DNA of 64,000 nucleotides. It comes from CANHBY01 sp046342195 (GTDB lineage: Bacteria > Pseudomonadota > Gammaproteobacteria > Burkholderiales > Burkholderiaceae_C). The stretch spans positions 1-64,000 of the forward strand of contig JBKDQE010000042.1 in assembly GCA_046342195.1 (NCBI GenBank). The letters are read 5' to 3'. The notes below the pieces were generated by a model that did not search any database, had not been told where the DNA came from, and saw nothing but the letters and a program-made list of their open reading frames with translations. Below, piece by piece: positions 15,092 through 23,075 of the stretch. Each line of letters begins with the position of its first letter. Positions within the stretch are counted from its first letter, which is position 1. The translations under genes and the position numbers were made by a program.

Positions 15092-16927
15092 TTACGACTC
15101 AAGCCCCTCATCAGGAGCCAACAGCGAAGGCTGCGAGGCACTCCATGAGGAGGTGACTTTCATCACCTCTTCAATGGTGGTCACCCCTTCCAGAATTTTC
15201 ATGGCCCCTGCCATTCTCAGTGGCCGCCAGCCATCTTTGATCACTTGTTCTTGAAAACGGGGTTTGTCCATGACGGGGTGAATGGCCGCCTTTGCTTCCT
15301 CCGACATGGTCAAGAGCTCATAAAGCCCGGCCCGGCCCCGATAACCCGTCATCCGACATTCCAGGCAACCCACGGCTCGATGGGCCCGCGACTTGCCCTT
15401 GAAACGCCAAGGCTTGATCATTTCAGTAATCATTTCAACGTTAAAATCAGGATCAGGCTGTTTGCAATGCAGGCAGAGGGTTCGTACCAGGCGCTGCGCC
15501 AAAATGCCCTCCAAGGTTGCACTGATCAAGTAAGGCGGAACTCCGAGATCCGTCAGGCGGGCAATGGCTGAGATGGCATCATTGGTGTGCAAAGTACTGA
15601 ACACCAAGTGTCCAGTGAGTGCTGATTGCACTGCCATTTCGGCAGTTTCCAGGTCACGGATTTCCCCCACCATAATAATATCGGGGTCTTGCCGCATGAG
15701 TGCGCGTACACCCTCAGCAAAACTGAAGTCAAGTGTCGACTGGACCTGGGTTTGGTTGAAGGCGGGTTGAATCATCTCAATCGGGTCTTCCACAGTGCAT
15801 ACATTGACCTCTTCAGTGGCCAAACTACGCAAAGTAGAGTACAGTGTCGTCGTCTTCCCTGAGCCTGTCGGGCCGGTGACCAGAATGATGCCATGAGGTT
15901 TGGCAATCAGTGATTCCCAACGTCGCCCCACATGACGCCCGAAACCCAAGGCTTGGAGCGGCTTGACAGTGGTCTCAGGGTCAAAAATGCGCATGACCAT
16001 TTTTTCACCGAATGCCGTCGGAATGGTTGCCAGACGCATTTCGATTTCAACCCCTTTGGGGTCTCGAGTTTTGATACGCCCGTCCTGAGGGCGCCGTTTC
16101 TCAACGACATCCATACGACCTAGCAGTTTCACTCGGGCGATCATTGCGTTCAACACCCCAGAAGGAAGCTGGTATACCGTTTGCATCACCCCATCAATGC
16201 GAAACCGGATGGCGCTTAAATCACGACGGGGCTCAAGATGAATGTCGGATGCGCGCTGCTGGTAGGCATATTGCCATAACCAATCCACCACCTGAACCAC
16301 GCCTTGATCATTGGCCTCCAGTTGCCGATTGCTACGCCCCAATTCAACCAACTGCTCAAAGCTTGAAAAAGCAGCCACCTCCCCAGCCTTGACCGCTGAT
16401 TTTACCGAATTTGCCAAGTTGTAAAATTCGGTGGTATAGCGAGCCAAGTCGAGAGGGCTGACCACCACGATACGCAATTTTTTTTGGGTATGGGATTCAA
16501 TTTCTGCCACCCAGTTCAGGTCAAAAGGCTCACAGGTGGCAACCACCACCTCACGCGCTCCGACTTGAATTGGCAATGCCAGATGTTTTTCGGCGTAATT
16601 GATCGACATGACTTCTGCCACGCGCCCTACATCGACCTTTAAGGGGTCAATATGCAAATAGGGAAAGCCGGCTTTTTGAGCCAGCCATTCGGTCAGCACT
16701 TCCAAGTCCATGGTGACCCCATCGGACAGTCGAAGCAGACCGGCCCCCGCCAATCGGATTAAAGGATGCTGGCTGCTGTCTCCGGCGCCAAAACGCTTGG
16801 CGGTACGAATGGCATCTTCCAGGGCAATCACTCCGTCAGTACCCAACCAATTTAAAATTGTTCGCCAATTCAGTCGCCCACGAAAAGGTGCACGAGGCGC
16901 CCTCGGGGAGGTTAGGGAAGCATTCAT
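15092..16927 (-). CDS. PilB/GspE-type secretion or pilus assembly ATPase
   Basis: A 611-residue hexameric ATPase of the type II secretion/type IV pilus family. N-terminal MshEN/N1 domain (about 60-180), Walker A GPTGSGKT (352-359), Asp box VEDPIEMI, Walker B GEIRDLETAEMA, His box HLVFSTLHTNDA, and a zinc-finger pair CLHC...CLEC ending in MTGYRGRAGLYEL. No pilC, pilD or gsp genes are adjacent, so which machine it powers cannot be told. It is convergent with rnhA and upstream of tatD on the opposite end. Confidence 0.85.
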   Translation of the reverse strand: MNASLTSPRAPRAPFRGRLNWRTILNWLGTDGVIALEDAIRTAKRFGAGDSSQHPLIRLAGAGLLRLSDGVTMDLEVLTEWLAQKAGFPYLHIDPLKVDVGRVAEVMSINYAEKHLALPIQVGAREVVVATCEPFDLNWVAEIESHTQKKLRIVVVSPLDLARYTTEFYNLANSVKSAVKAGEVAAFSSFEQLVELGRSNRQLEANDQGVVQVVDWLWQYAYQQRASDIHLEPRRDLSAIRFRIDGVMQTVYQLPSGVLNAMIARVKLLGRMDVVEKRRPQDGRIKTRDPKGVEIEMRLATIPTAFGEKMVMRIFDPETTVKPLQALGFGRHVGRRWESLIAKPHGIILVTGPTGSGKTTTLYSTLRSLATEEVNVCTVEDPIEMIQPAFNQTQVQSTLDFSFAEGVRALMRQDPDIIMVGEIRDLETAEMAVQSALTGHLVFSTLHTNDAISAIARLTDLGVPPYLISATLEGILAQRLVRTLCLHCKQPDPDFNVEMITEMIKPWRFKGKSRAHRAVGCLECRMTGYRGRAGLYELLTMSEEAKAAIHPVMDKPRFQEQVIKDGWRPLRMAGAMKILEGVTTIEEVMKVTSSWSASQPSLLAPDEGLES

Positions 16928-16954
16928 GACAGCGGGCTCATTCCAGTTCAGGGC

Positions 16955-17779
16955 TCATGGCATCGGCAAGTGATTCAATGCGGGCAAGGCTTGATGGGCA
17001 TTATGAAATGTGCATTGTGCAATTTCTGCCAAAGGTAGCGCACGCAAATTCGCGAGGGTTTGCCCAATCTTTGGCAATTCCATGGGCTCATTTCGGGCTA
17101 CCTTGCCTTGAGCCCGGTTTGAAGCGGTTTGATACAACCAGTGCGGAGGAATGTCTGGCGCATCAGTTTCCAACACGATAGCGTCCAAGGGCAAGCTCTG
17201 TGCAAGGTGTCGAATCCGCAGGGCACGTTCGAAGGTCATGGCCCCACCAAAGCCCAGCTTGAAACCCAAGCTCAAAAACCCTTGAGCCTGCTGCTCACTG
17301 CCATTGAACGCATGGGCAATGCCTCCAACAACCGGCACCCGGCGCAATCCATGAAGCACAGCATCGACCGATCGGCGCACATGCAAAATCACTGGCAGGT
17401 TCGATTCTCTCGCCAAGCGCAGCTGTGCTGTATAAAAGCGGCGCTGTCGCTCAAGGTCGAGCCCTGGTACGAAATAATCCAGACCGATCTCTCCGACTGC
17501 TGCCAAAAGTGGATCATCGCGGGCCTCCTGCAAGACTGATCGCAACACATCAAGATCTTCATCGCACGAACGATCCACAAACAAAGGGTGAATACCTAAA
17601 GCGTAGGCAAACCCGTGCTGGCGAGCCAAGGCCTGCAAAGGCTTAAAATGATCAACTGCCACCGCCGGCAACACCAGCATACCAACACCCGCTGCTGCCG
17701 CGCGGTCTATAACCTGCAAACGATCAGGGGCAAACTCTGGAGCATCAAGGTGGCAGTGCGTGTCAATCCAAATGCCCAT
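16955..17779 (-). CDS. TatD-family metal-dependent hydrolase/DNase
   Basis: A 274-residue TIM-barrel hydrolase. Metal ligands are in DTHCHLD (6-12), GEIGLDYF, PVILHVRRS, HAFNGS and VLETDAPD, covering the full two-metal site. The family acts as 3'-5' exo/endonuclease or in D-aminoacyl-tRNA clean-up, and substrate is uncertain for this member. It lies 27 bp upstream of the pilus-type ATPase gene on the same strand. Confidence 0.85.
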   Translation of the reverse strand: MGIWIDTHCHLDAPEFAPDRLQVIDRAAAAGVGMLVLPAVAVDHFKPLQALARQHGFAYALGIHPLFVDRSCDEDLDVLRSVLQEARDDPLLAAVGEIGLDYFVPGLDLERQRRFYTAQLRLARESNLPVILHVRRSVDAVLHGLRRVPVVGGIAHAFNGSEQQAQGFLSLGFKLGFGGAMTFERALRIRHLAQSLPLDAIVLETDAPDIPPHWLYQTASNRAQGKVARNEPMELPKIGQTLANLRALPLAEIAQCTFHNAHQALPALNHLPMP

Positions 17780-17828
17780 TGAACCTGACTTTCATGCTTG
17801 CTTACAGCAGCCCCCTCATGAGCTTGGC

Positions 17829-18296
17829 TCAAGCAAAGGGAATTCTGCTCTCCATACAGGCTCGCCAACGAACCGCCATCACCTCGCCTGCGGCCCTCAT
17901 CAATTCCAAGGCCAACAAAGGCAGGCGGGGAGCCATTTCGGCAAAGCGGGGGTTGCGCAATGCCCAGACAACACAATCCTGAATGGCTTCCACGTTGGCC
18001 ATACGGGGTTCGCTGGCAAACAAACAAGGTTCGCCAACCACCGAACCTTCGCGAAGAATCGCGATCCGATTGGAACGATCTCCTGCGCCATTGACAAACA
18101 CACTCACGGAGCCACGCCCAATGAAATACATGGTCCGGTCAATCTCGCCTTGGGTAATAAGCAACTCTGAAACAGGGACTTCACGCTTGATCAGATAGGG
18201 CTCAAGGCTCTTCCATTGGGCCAAGGTGAGTCGAGGCTTGAAAGCATCTGGAGCATTCAGCGACTGGATCACATGAATCAAATCAGAAAATTCCAT
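17829..18296 (-). CDS. Stand-alone cyclic nucleotide-binding domain protein
   Basis: A 155-residue protein comprising essentially one cNMP-binding beta-roll: LLITQGEIDRTMYFIGRGSVSVFV, ILREGSVVGEPCLF and ANVEAIQDCVVWAL. The phosphate-binding cassette is GSVVGEPCLF. There is no DNA-binding helix-turn-helix, so it is not a Crp/Fnr regulator. Role unknown; it lies just upstream of tatD on the same strand and might be co-transcribed. Confidence 0.7.
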   Translation of the reverse strand: MEFSDLIHVIQSLNAPDAFKPRLTLAQWKSLEPYLIKREVPVSELLITQGEIDRTMYFIGRGSVSVFVNGAGDRSNRIAILREGSVVGEPCLFASEPRMANVEAIQDCVVWALRNPRFAEMAPRLPLLALELMRAAGEVMAVRWRACMESRIPFA

Positions 18297-18381
18297 ACAG
18301 GCTTCACTTTTGATAACACTCTTTTCACTCTTTTGCCAAAGCGGTCTGTGGGGATAGCTTATACATCAATTAATGACAGAT

Positions 18382-18473
18382 TGGTGCCCCGGGCCGGAAT
18401 CGAACCGGCACGCCCTTTTTCAAGAAGCGGCGGATTTTAAGTCCGATGTGTCTACCAATTTCACCACCGGGGC
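18382..18473 (-). tRNA. tRNA-Leu (anticodon TAA)
   Basis: Minus-strand class II tRNA with a long variable arm. Acceptor GCCCCGG pairs with CCGGGGC; anticodon stem-loop GGACTTAAAATCC gives anticodon UAA; variable arm CGCTTCTTGAAAAAGGGCG; T-loop GGTTCGATTCC. Encoded CCA at 18382-18384. It stands alone between asd and the cNMP-binding gene. Confidence 0.95.
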
Positions 18474-18484
18474 CTGCCAACAAG

Positions 18485-18514
18485 ATTGTGCCTGAATCAA
18501 AGAGACCGCGACAA
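18485..18514 (-). promoter_or_regulatory. Candidate sigma-70 promoter for tRNA-Leu
   Basis: On the minus strand a TTGTCG (18514-18509) and a CACAAT (18490-18485) are separated by 18 bp and lie just upstream of the tRNA 5' end at 18473. Each box matches consensus at four of six positions. Placement is right for a tRNA promoter, but the call is by eye. Confidence 0.4.
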
Positions 18515-18559
18515 GTCGCCTGCGTAGTTTACTGCCAATTCATTGTTGTGAGAGAACCA

Positions 18560-19693
18560 TCAAGTGTTCAGCAAAATCCGTAACATACGGCGCAGAGGCT
18601 CGGCCGCACCCCATAAGAGTTGATCACCAATGGTAAAGGCGCCCAAATACTGGGGCCCCATAGCCAGCTTACGGACACGACCCACCGGAATCGTCAAAGT
18701 GCCAGTGACGGCCACAGGGGTCAGGCCTTGAATGGTGGCTTCACGAGTATTGGGTACCAGCCTCACCCAAGGGTTGTCATGAGCAATCATGTTTTCGATG
18801 TCGGCCAGCGGCACATCCTGCTTGAGCTTGAACATCAAGGCCTGGCTGTGGCAACGCATGGCACCAATGCGCACACAAAAACCATCAACCGGAATAGCAG
18901 GGGTTCCAAAGGCTTCACCCTGACCAAGAATTTTATTGGTTTCAGCACCGCCTTTCCATTCTTCACGCGACACACCGTGGCCGAGATCTTTGTCGATCCA
19001 GGGGATGAGTGAGCCCCCCAAAGGCACGCCAAAATGGGCGGTTTCATCCGCTTCAAGGCTGCGCTGCTTGACGATGATATGGCGATCAATGTCAAGAATG
19101 GCACTTTTGGGGTCATCAAGCAAGCTGCGCACCTCGGCATGGAGCGTGCCAAATTGGGCCAGTAACTCACGCATATGCTGCGCACCGCCTCCCGAAGCGG
19201 CCTGGTAGGTTTGGGTACTCATCCATTCAACCAGACCCGCCTTGTACAGCGCCCCTACGCCCATCAGCATGCAGCTGACAGTACAGTTGCCGCCGATCCA
19301 ATTGCGCCCTCCGGCCTTGAGCGCTTTCTGAATAACAGGCAAATTCACGGGGTCAAGGACAATCACAGAATCGGTGTTCATACGCAAGCTTGAAGCGGCA
19401 TCAATCCAGTGGCCGTTCCAGCCCGCAGCGCGCAGCTTTGGAAAAACTTCAAGGGTGTAATCGCCACCTTGAGCGGTGATGATGATGTCGCAGCGGCGCA
19501 GAGCCTCGATATTGAAGGCATTTTGGAGATGGGTTTCGTTTTTGGCCATCAAGGGGGCTGCCCCCCCAGCATTGCTGGTACTAAAGAAAACCGGCTCGAA
19601 AAGAGCAAAGTCGTTTTCTTGTTGCATGCGATCCATCAAAACCGAACCCACCATGCCCCGCCATCCGACGAGACCGACCAATCTTGTGCTCAT
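18560..19693 (-). CDS. asd: Aspartate-semialdehyde dehydrogenase
   Basis: A 377-residue NADP-dependent enzyme making aspartate semialdehyde for lysine, threonine, methionine and diaminopimelate. N-terminal dinucleotide motif VGLVGWRGMVGSVL; active-site Cys in GGNCTVSCMLMG; substrate-binding region QTYQAASGGGAQHM; and C-terminal catalytic His in CVRIGAMRCHSQAL. Length matches the long proteobacterial form. It follows leuB after about 94 bp, an arrangement common in Burkholderiales. Confidence 0.95.
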   Translation of the reverse strand: MSTRLVGLVGWRGMVGSVLMDRMQQENDFALFEPVFFSTSNAGGAAPLMAKNETHLQNAFNIEALRRCDIIITAQGGDYTLEVFPKLRAAGWNGHWIDAASSLRMNTDSVIVLDPVNLPVIQKALKAGGRNWIGGNCTVSCMLMGVGALYKAGLVEWMSTQTYQAASGGGAQHMRELLAQFGTLHAEVRSLLDDPKSAILDIDRHIIVKQRSLEADETAHFGVPLGGSLIPWIDKDLGHGVSREEWKGGAETNKILGQGEAFGTPAIPVDGFCVRIGAMRCHSQALMFKLKQDVPLADIENMIAHDNPWVRLVPNTREATIQGLTPVAVTGTLTIPVGRVRKLAMGPQYLGAFTIGDQLLWGAAEPLRRMLRILLNT

Positions 19694-19787
19694 GATCTGT
19701 ATTTCCTGACAATGAAAGCTATTACAAAAGAAGCAGCCCAGCCATTTGAAGTGAAAGAGCCAGGGCCTGCCATCGCGCGGGATGAAA

Positions 19788-20867
19788 TCAGCCTTGGGTT
19801 TTTAAATGGGCGACTACAGCGTCGCCCATTTCTTTCGTGCTGACCCGTTGAGTACCTGGGCTGTGAATATCAACCGTGCGCAAGCCCTGCTTCAATACCC
19901 CCTGAACCGCAGACTCAATGCGCTGAGCGGCAGTTTCCTGGTTGAGACTGAAGCGCAGCATCATGGCGGCACTGAGAATGGTGGCCAAGGGGTTGGCAAT
20001 ACCTTGGCCAGCAATATCAGGGGCTGATCCGTGGCTGGGCTCGTAGAGGCCTTGGTTTTTATCATTCAGGGAAGCTGATGGCAGCATGCCGATCGAGCCG
20101 GTGAGCATAGCCGCTTCGTCGCTGAGAATGTCGCCGAACATATTGCCGGTGACGATCACGTCAAGGCGCTTGGGTGCCTTGACCAACTGCATGGCAGCGT
20201 TGTCGACATACATGTGTTCGAGCTCGACATCGGGATACTGGGCATGCACCTCGGTGACCACATCACGCCAGAACTGAAAAGTTTCCAGCACATTGGCTTT
20301 GTCCACACTCAGCACCTTGCGCGAGCGTTTGCGCGCGGCTTGGAAGGCCACATGCGCGATGCGCTCGACCTCTGGTTTGCTGTAGCGCATGGTATCGAAG
20401 GCCTCAGGGTGGCCCGCAAAAGCGCCATCAGGTGATCTGCGGCGGCCACGAGGCTGGCCAAAGTAAATGTCGCCGGTGAGTTCTCGGATGATGAGCAGAT
20501 CGAGTCCCGCGACGATTTCAGGCTTGAGGGTGGAGGCGTGGGTGAGCTCTTTGTAGCAGATGGCCGGCCGGAAATTAGCGAACAGGCCCAGGTTCTTGCG
20601 CAGCCCCAGAATGGCTTGCTCCGGGCGCAGGTGGCGCTCGAGCTTGTCGTATTTCCAGTCACCTACGGCTCCGAACAACACGGCATCAGCCGCCTGAGCC
20701 AAGGCCAAAGTAGCGTCAGGCAAGGGGTGCCCATGAGTGGCATACGCCGCACCGCCCACCAGGGCCTCCTCGATATCGAGATGCAGGTCTAGGCTGTGCA
20801 GAACTTTCAAAGCCTCAGCCACGATTTCAACCCCAATGCCATCACCTGGCAAAACCGCAATTTTCAA
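19788..20867 (-). CDS. leuB: 3-isopropylmalate dehydrogenase
   Basis: A 359-residue NAD-dependent oxidative decarboxylase of leucine synthesis. MKIAVLPGDGIG at the start, DLLIIRELTGDIYFG, VDKANVL and GNMFGDILSDEAAMLTGSIGMLPSAS are diagnostic. I chose the TTG at 20867 because a perfect GGAGG lies 8 nt upstream and the product then begins as other LeuB do; the ATG inside GGAGGATGG is out of frame. Part of leuC-leuD-leuB-asd. Confidence 0.93.
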   Translation of the reverse strand: MKIAVLPGDGIGVEIVAEALKVLHSLDLHLDIEEALVGGAAYATHGHPLPDATLALAQAADAVLFGAVGDWKYDKLERHLRPEQAILGLRKNLGLFANFRPAICYKELTHASTLKPEIVAGLDLLIIRELTGDIYFGQPRGRRRSPDGAFAGHPEAFDTMRYSKPEVERIAHVAFQAARKRSRKVLSVDKANVLETFQFWRDVVTEVHAQYPDVELEHMYVDNAAMQLVKAPKRLDVIVTGNMFGDILSDEAAMLTGSIGMLPSASLNDKNQGLYEPSHGSAPDIAGQGIANPLATILSAAMMLRFSLNQETAAQRIESAVQGVLKQGLRTVDIHSPGTQRVSTKEMGDAVVAHLKTQG

Positions 20868-20875
20868 AATGCCAT

Positions 20876-20880
20876 CCTCC
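20876..20880 (-). promoter_or_regulatory. Shine-Dalgarno site that fixes the leuB TTG start
   Basis: GGAGG on the minus strand (20880-20876) is followed after 8 nt by TTG AAA ATT, the codons for MKIAVLPGDG. The nearby ATG (overlapping the end of GGAGG) reads only four codons to a stop. This supports initiation at TTG, which would lower leuB translation relative to leuC and leuD. Confidence 0.6.
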
Positions 20881-20922
20881 AATAAAACCGAGCTCGCAGA
20901 GAGGCCCGGGGGACAATTAGAC

Positions 20923-21567
20923 TTAGATCCGCCGGGCCAGCCAAGGCTGCTTCAACAGGCGCTCTGACTCAAAGGCCCGTATTTTGTCGGCATGTTGCAG
21001 GGTCAGTCCGATCTCGTCCAGGCCATGTAGCAGGCAATGTTTGCGAAAGGGCTGAACCTCAAAGGGCCAAGATATGCCGTCAGGCTTGAGGACACACTGC
21101 TCGGCCAGGTTGATCGTCAGACTGTAGCCTTCTTGCGCAGCCACTTCCTTGAACAATTCATGAACCTGGGCCTCCGGTAAAACAATGGGAAGCAGGCCGT
21201 TCTTGAAGCAATTATTGAAGAAAATGTCAGCATAGCTCGGGGCAATCAAGGCTCGGAAACCATACTGGCTGATGGCCCACGGAGCATGTTCACGCGATGA
21301 GCCGCAACCAAAGTTTTGACGGGCGAGGAGAATCGATGCCCCTTTGAAACGCGGCTCGTTCAATACAAAATCGGGGTTGGGCCGGCGCGAGGCGGGGTCT
21401 TGGCCTGGCTCCCCGACATCTAGGTAGCGCCATTCGTCAAAGAGGTTGGGGCCAAAGCCGGTTTTTTTGATGGACTTGAGAAATTGTTTGGGAATAATGG
21501 CGTCGGTATCGACGTTTTCACGGTCGATGGGGGCCACCAAGCCTTGGTGAATTTGAAATGCTTGCAT
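20923..21567 (-). CDS. leuD: 3-isopropylmalate dehydratase small subunit
   Basis: A 214-residue swivelling domain partner of LeuC, isomerising 2- and 3-isopropylmalate. Diagnostic segments are VAPIDRENVDTDAIIPKQFLK, FGCGSSREHAPWAI and ADIFFNNCFKNGLLPI. Start MQAFQIHQGL lies 10 bp after the leuC stop; a long upstream open frame over leuC is a shadow. Length is normal. Confidence 0.95.
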   Translation of the reverse strand: MQAFQIHQGLVAPIDRENVDTDAIIPKQFLKSIKKTGFGPNLFDEWRYLDVGEPGQDPASRRPNPDFVLNEPRFKGASILLARQNFGCGSSREHAPWAISQYGFRALIAPSYADIFFNNCFKNGLLPIVLPEAQVHELFKEVAAQEGYSLTINLAEQCVLKPDGISWPFEVQPFRKHCLLHGLDEIGLTLQHADKIRAFESERLLKQPWLARRI

Positions 21568-21577
21568 TTTGAAAATC

Positions 21578-22987
21578 CTAGGCGAGACAACGAACGTCCA
21601 TAAAATGGCCCCGCATGGCCGCAGCCGCAGCCATGGCCGGGCTGACCAGATGGGTGCGCCCACCGGTACCTTGCCGCCCCTCGAAATTACGGTTCGAAGT
21701 GGAAGCGCAGCGCTCACCCGGCTCAAGGCGGTCGGCATTCATGGCCAGGCACATCGAGCACCCCGGCTCACGCCACTCAAAGCCCGCGGCCTTGAAAATC
21801 ATATCAAGGCCCTCACGCTCGGCTTGCTCTTTAACCAAGCCTGAGCCCGGCACGACCATCGCGAGTTTGACATGGGCCGCACGTTGCCCACCCAAGCGCT
21901 TGACAACTTCAGCCGCCTCGCGCATATCCTCGATGCGGGAATTGGTGCATGAGCCAATAAACACTTTGTCGATGCTTATCTCCGAAATGGCTTGATCAGG
22001 TTGCAAAGCCATATATCGCAAAGCACGCTCCATGGCTGCACGCTTATTGGGATCAGCTTCTTGGGCGGGGTCAGGTATGCGGCCCAGGATGCCCGTCACC
22101 ATGTCTGGAGAGGTGCCCCATGTCACCTGCGGCACGATTTGGGCAGCATCCAGCTCAATGATGGCATCCCAGTGGGCGCCTGCATCAGATTGAAGCGTGC
22201 GCCAGTAAGCTGCAGCCTGATCCCATTCAGACCCCCTTGGGCTGAATGGGCGGCCCTTGACATAATCAAGGGTAGTTTGATCAACAGCCACCAAACCGGC
22301 ACGGGCACCGGCCTCGATGGCCATATTGCAGACAGTCATGCGGCCTTCCATGGACAAGGCACGAATGGCAGGGCCCGCAAACTCGATGGTATAGCCCGTG
22401 CCAGCCGCCGTACCAATTTGACCAATGATCGCCAGCACGATGTCCTTGGCACTGCAACCCGGAGATAAAACGCCATCAACCTTGACCAGCATATTTTTGG
22501 CTTTCTTGGCCAGCAAGGTCTGGGTGGCCAGGACATGCTCAACCTCACTCGTACCAATCCCATGGGCCAAGGCACCGAACGCACCATGGGTGGAAGTGTG
22601 AGAGTCTCCACAGACCACCGTCATTCCGGGTAAGGTGGCCCCCTGCTCAGGGCCAATGACATGGACAATACCTTGACGCTTGTCGTTCAGTTTGAACTGT
22701 GTGATGCCGTGGCGGTCGCAGTGGGCATCAAGGGTTTCAACCTGTAAACGAGAAATCGGATCCAGAATGCCGAAAGATCGGTCGGTGGTGGGCACGTTGT
22801 GATCACTCACAGCCAAGTTGGCCGAGAGCCGCCAAACTTTACGATCGGCAGCCTCTAGGCCATCAAAGGCCTGTGGGCTTGTGACCTCGTGAACCAAGTG
22901 ACGGTCAATGTAGAGCACGGAAGTTCCGTCGTTTTCGGTATGAATAACGTGCTCGTCCCAGATTTTGTCGTACAGCGTGCGCGCCAT
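21578..22987 (-). CDS. leuC: 3-isopropylmalate dehydratase large subunit
   Basis: A 469-residue aconitase-superfamily subunit holding a 4Fe-4S cluster. Start MARTLYDKIWDEHVI; substrate and cluster regions VCGDSHTSTHGAFGALAHGIGTS (read in parts), FIGSCTNSRIEDMREAA and the Cys pair in EPGCSMCLAMN; ending with STSNRNFEGRQGTGGRTHLVSP-type signature. First gene of the leuCDB-asd group; an 88-bp gap separates it from the divergent RNase II-like gene, and must hold both promoters. No leader peptide is visible in that gap. Confidence 0.95.
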   Translation of the reverse strand: MARTLYDKIWDEHVIHTENDGTSVLYIDRHLVHEVTSPQAFDGLEAADRKVWRLSANLAVSDHNVPTTDRSFGILDPISRLQVETLDAHCDRHGITQFKLNDKRQGIVHVIGPEQGATLPGMTVVCGDSHTSTHGAFGALAHGIGTSEVEHVLATQTLLAKKAKNMLVKVDGVLSPGCSAKDIVLAIIGQIGTAAGTGYTIEFAGPAIRALSMEGRMTVCNMAIEAGARAGLVAVDQTTLDYVKGRPFSPRGSEWDQAAAYWRTLQSDAGAHWDAIIELDAAQIVPQVTWGTSPDMVTGILGRIPDPAQEADPNKRAAMERALRYMALQPDQAISEISIDKVFIGSCTNSRIEDMREAAEVVKRLGGQRAAHVKLAMVVPGSGLVKEQAEREGLDMIFKAAGFEWREPGCSMCLAMNADRLEPGERCASTSNRNFEGRQGTGGRTHLVSPAMAAAAAMRGHFMDVRCLA

Positions 22988-23075
22988 GGGCAATCCCTGT
23001 GAAGCTGAAATCAAAACATAATTTTAGGCGGCTTCGCGGCCTTTTCCCTCCATAGACACAACAACAGCAGCGACA

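Noticed and set aside
22988..23075. A leucine attenuator or leader peptide before leuC
   Set aside because: Only 88 bp separate leuC from the divergent gene and no Leu-rich short frame or terminator hairpin is visible.
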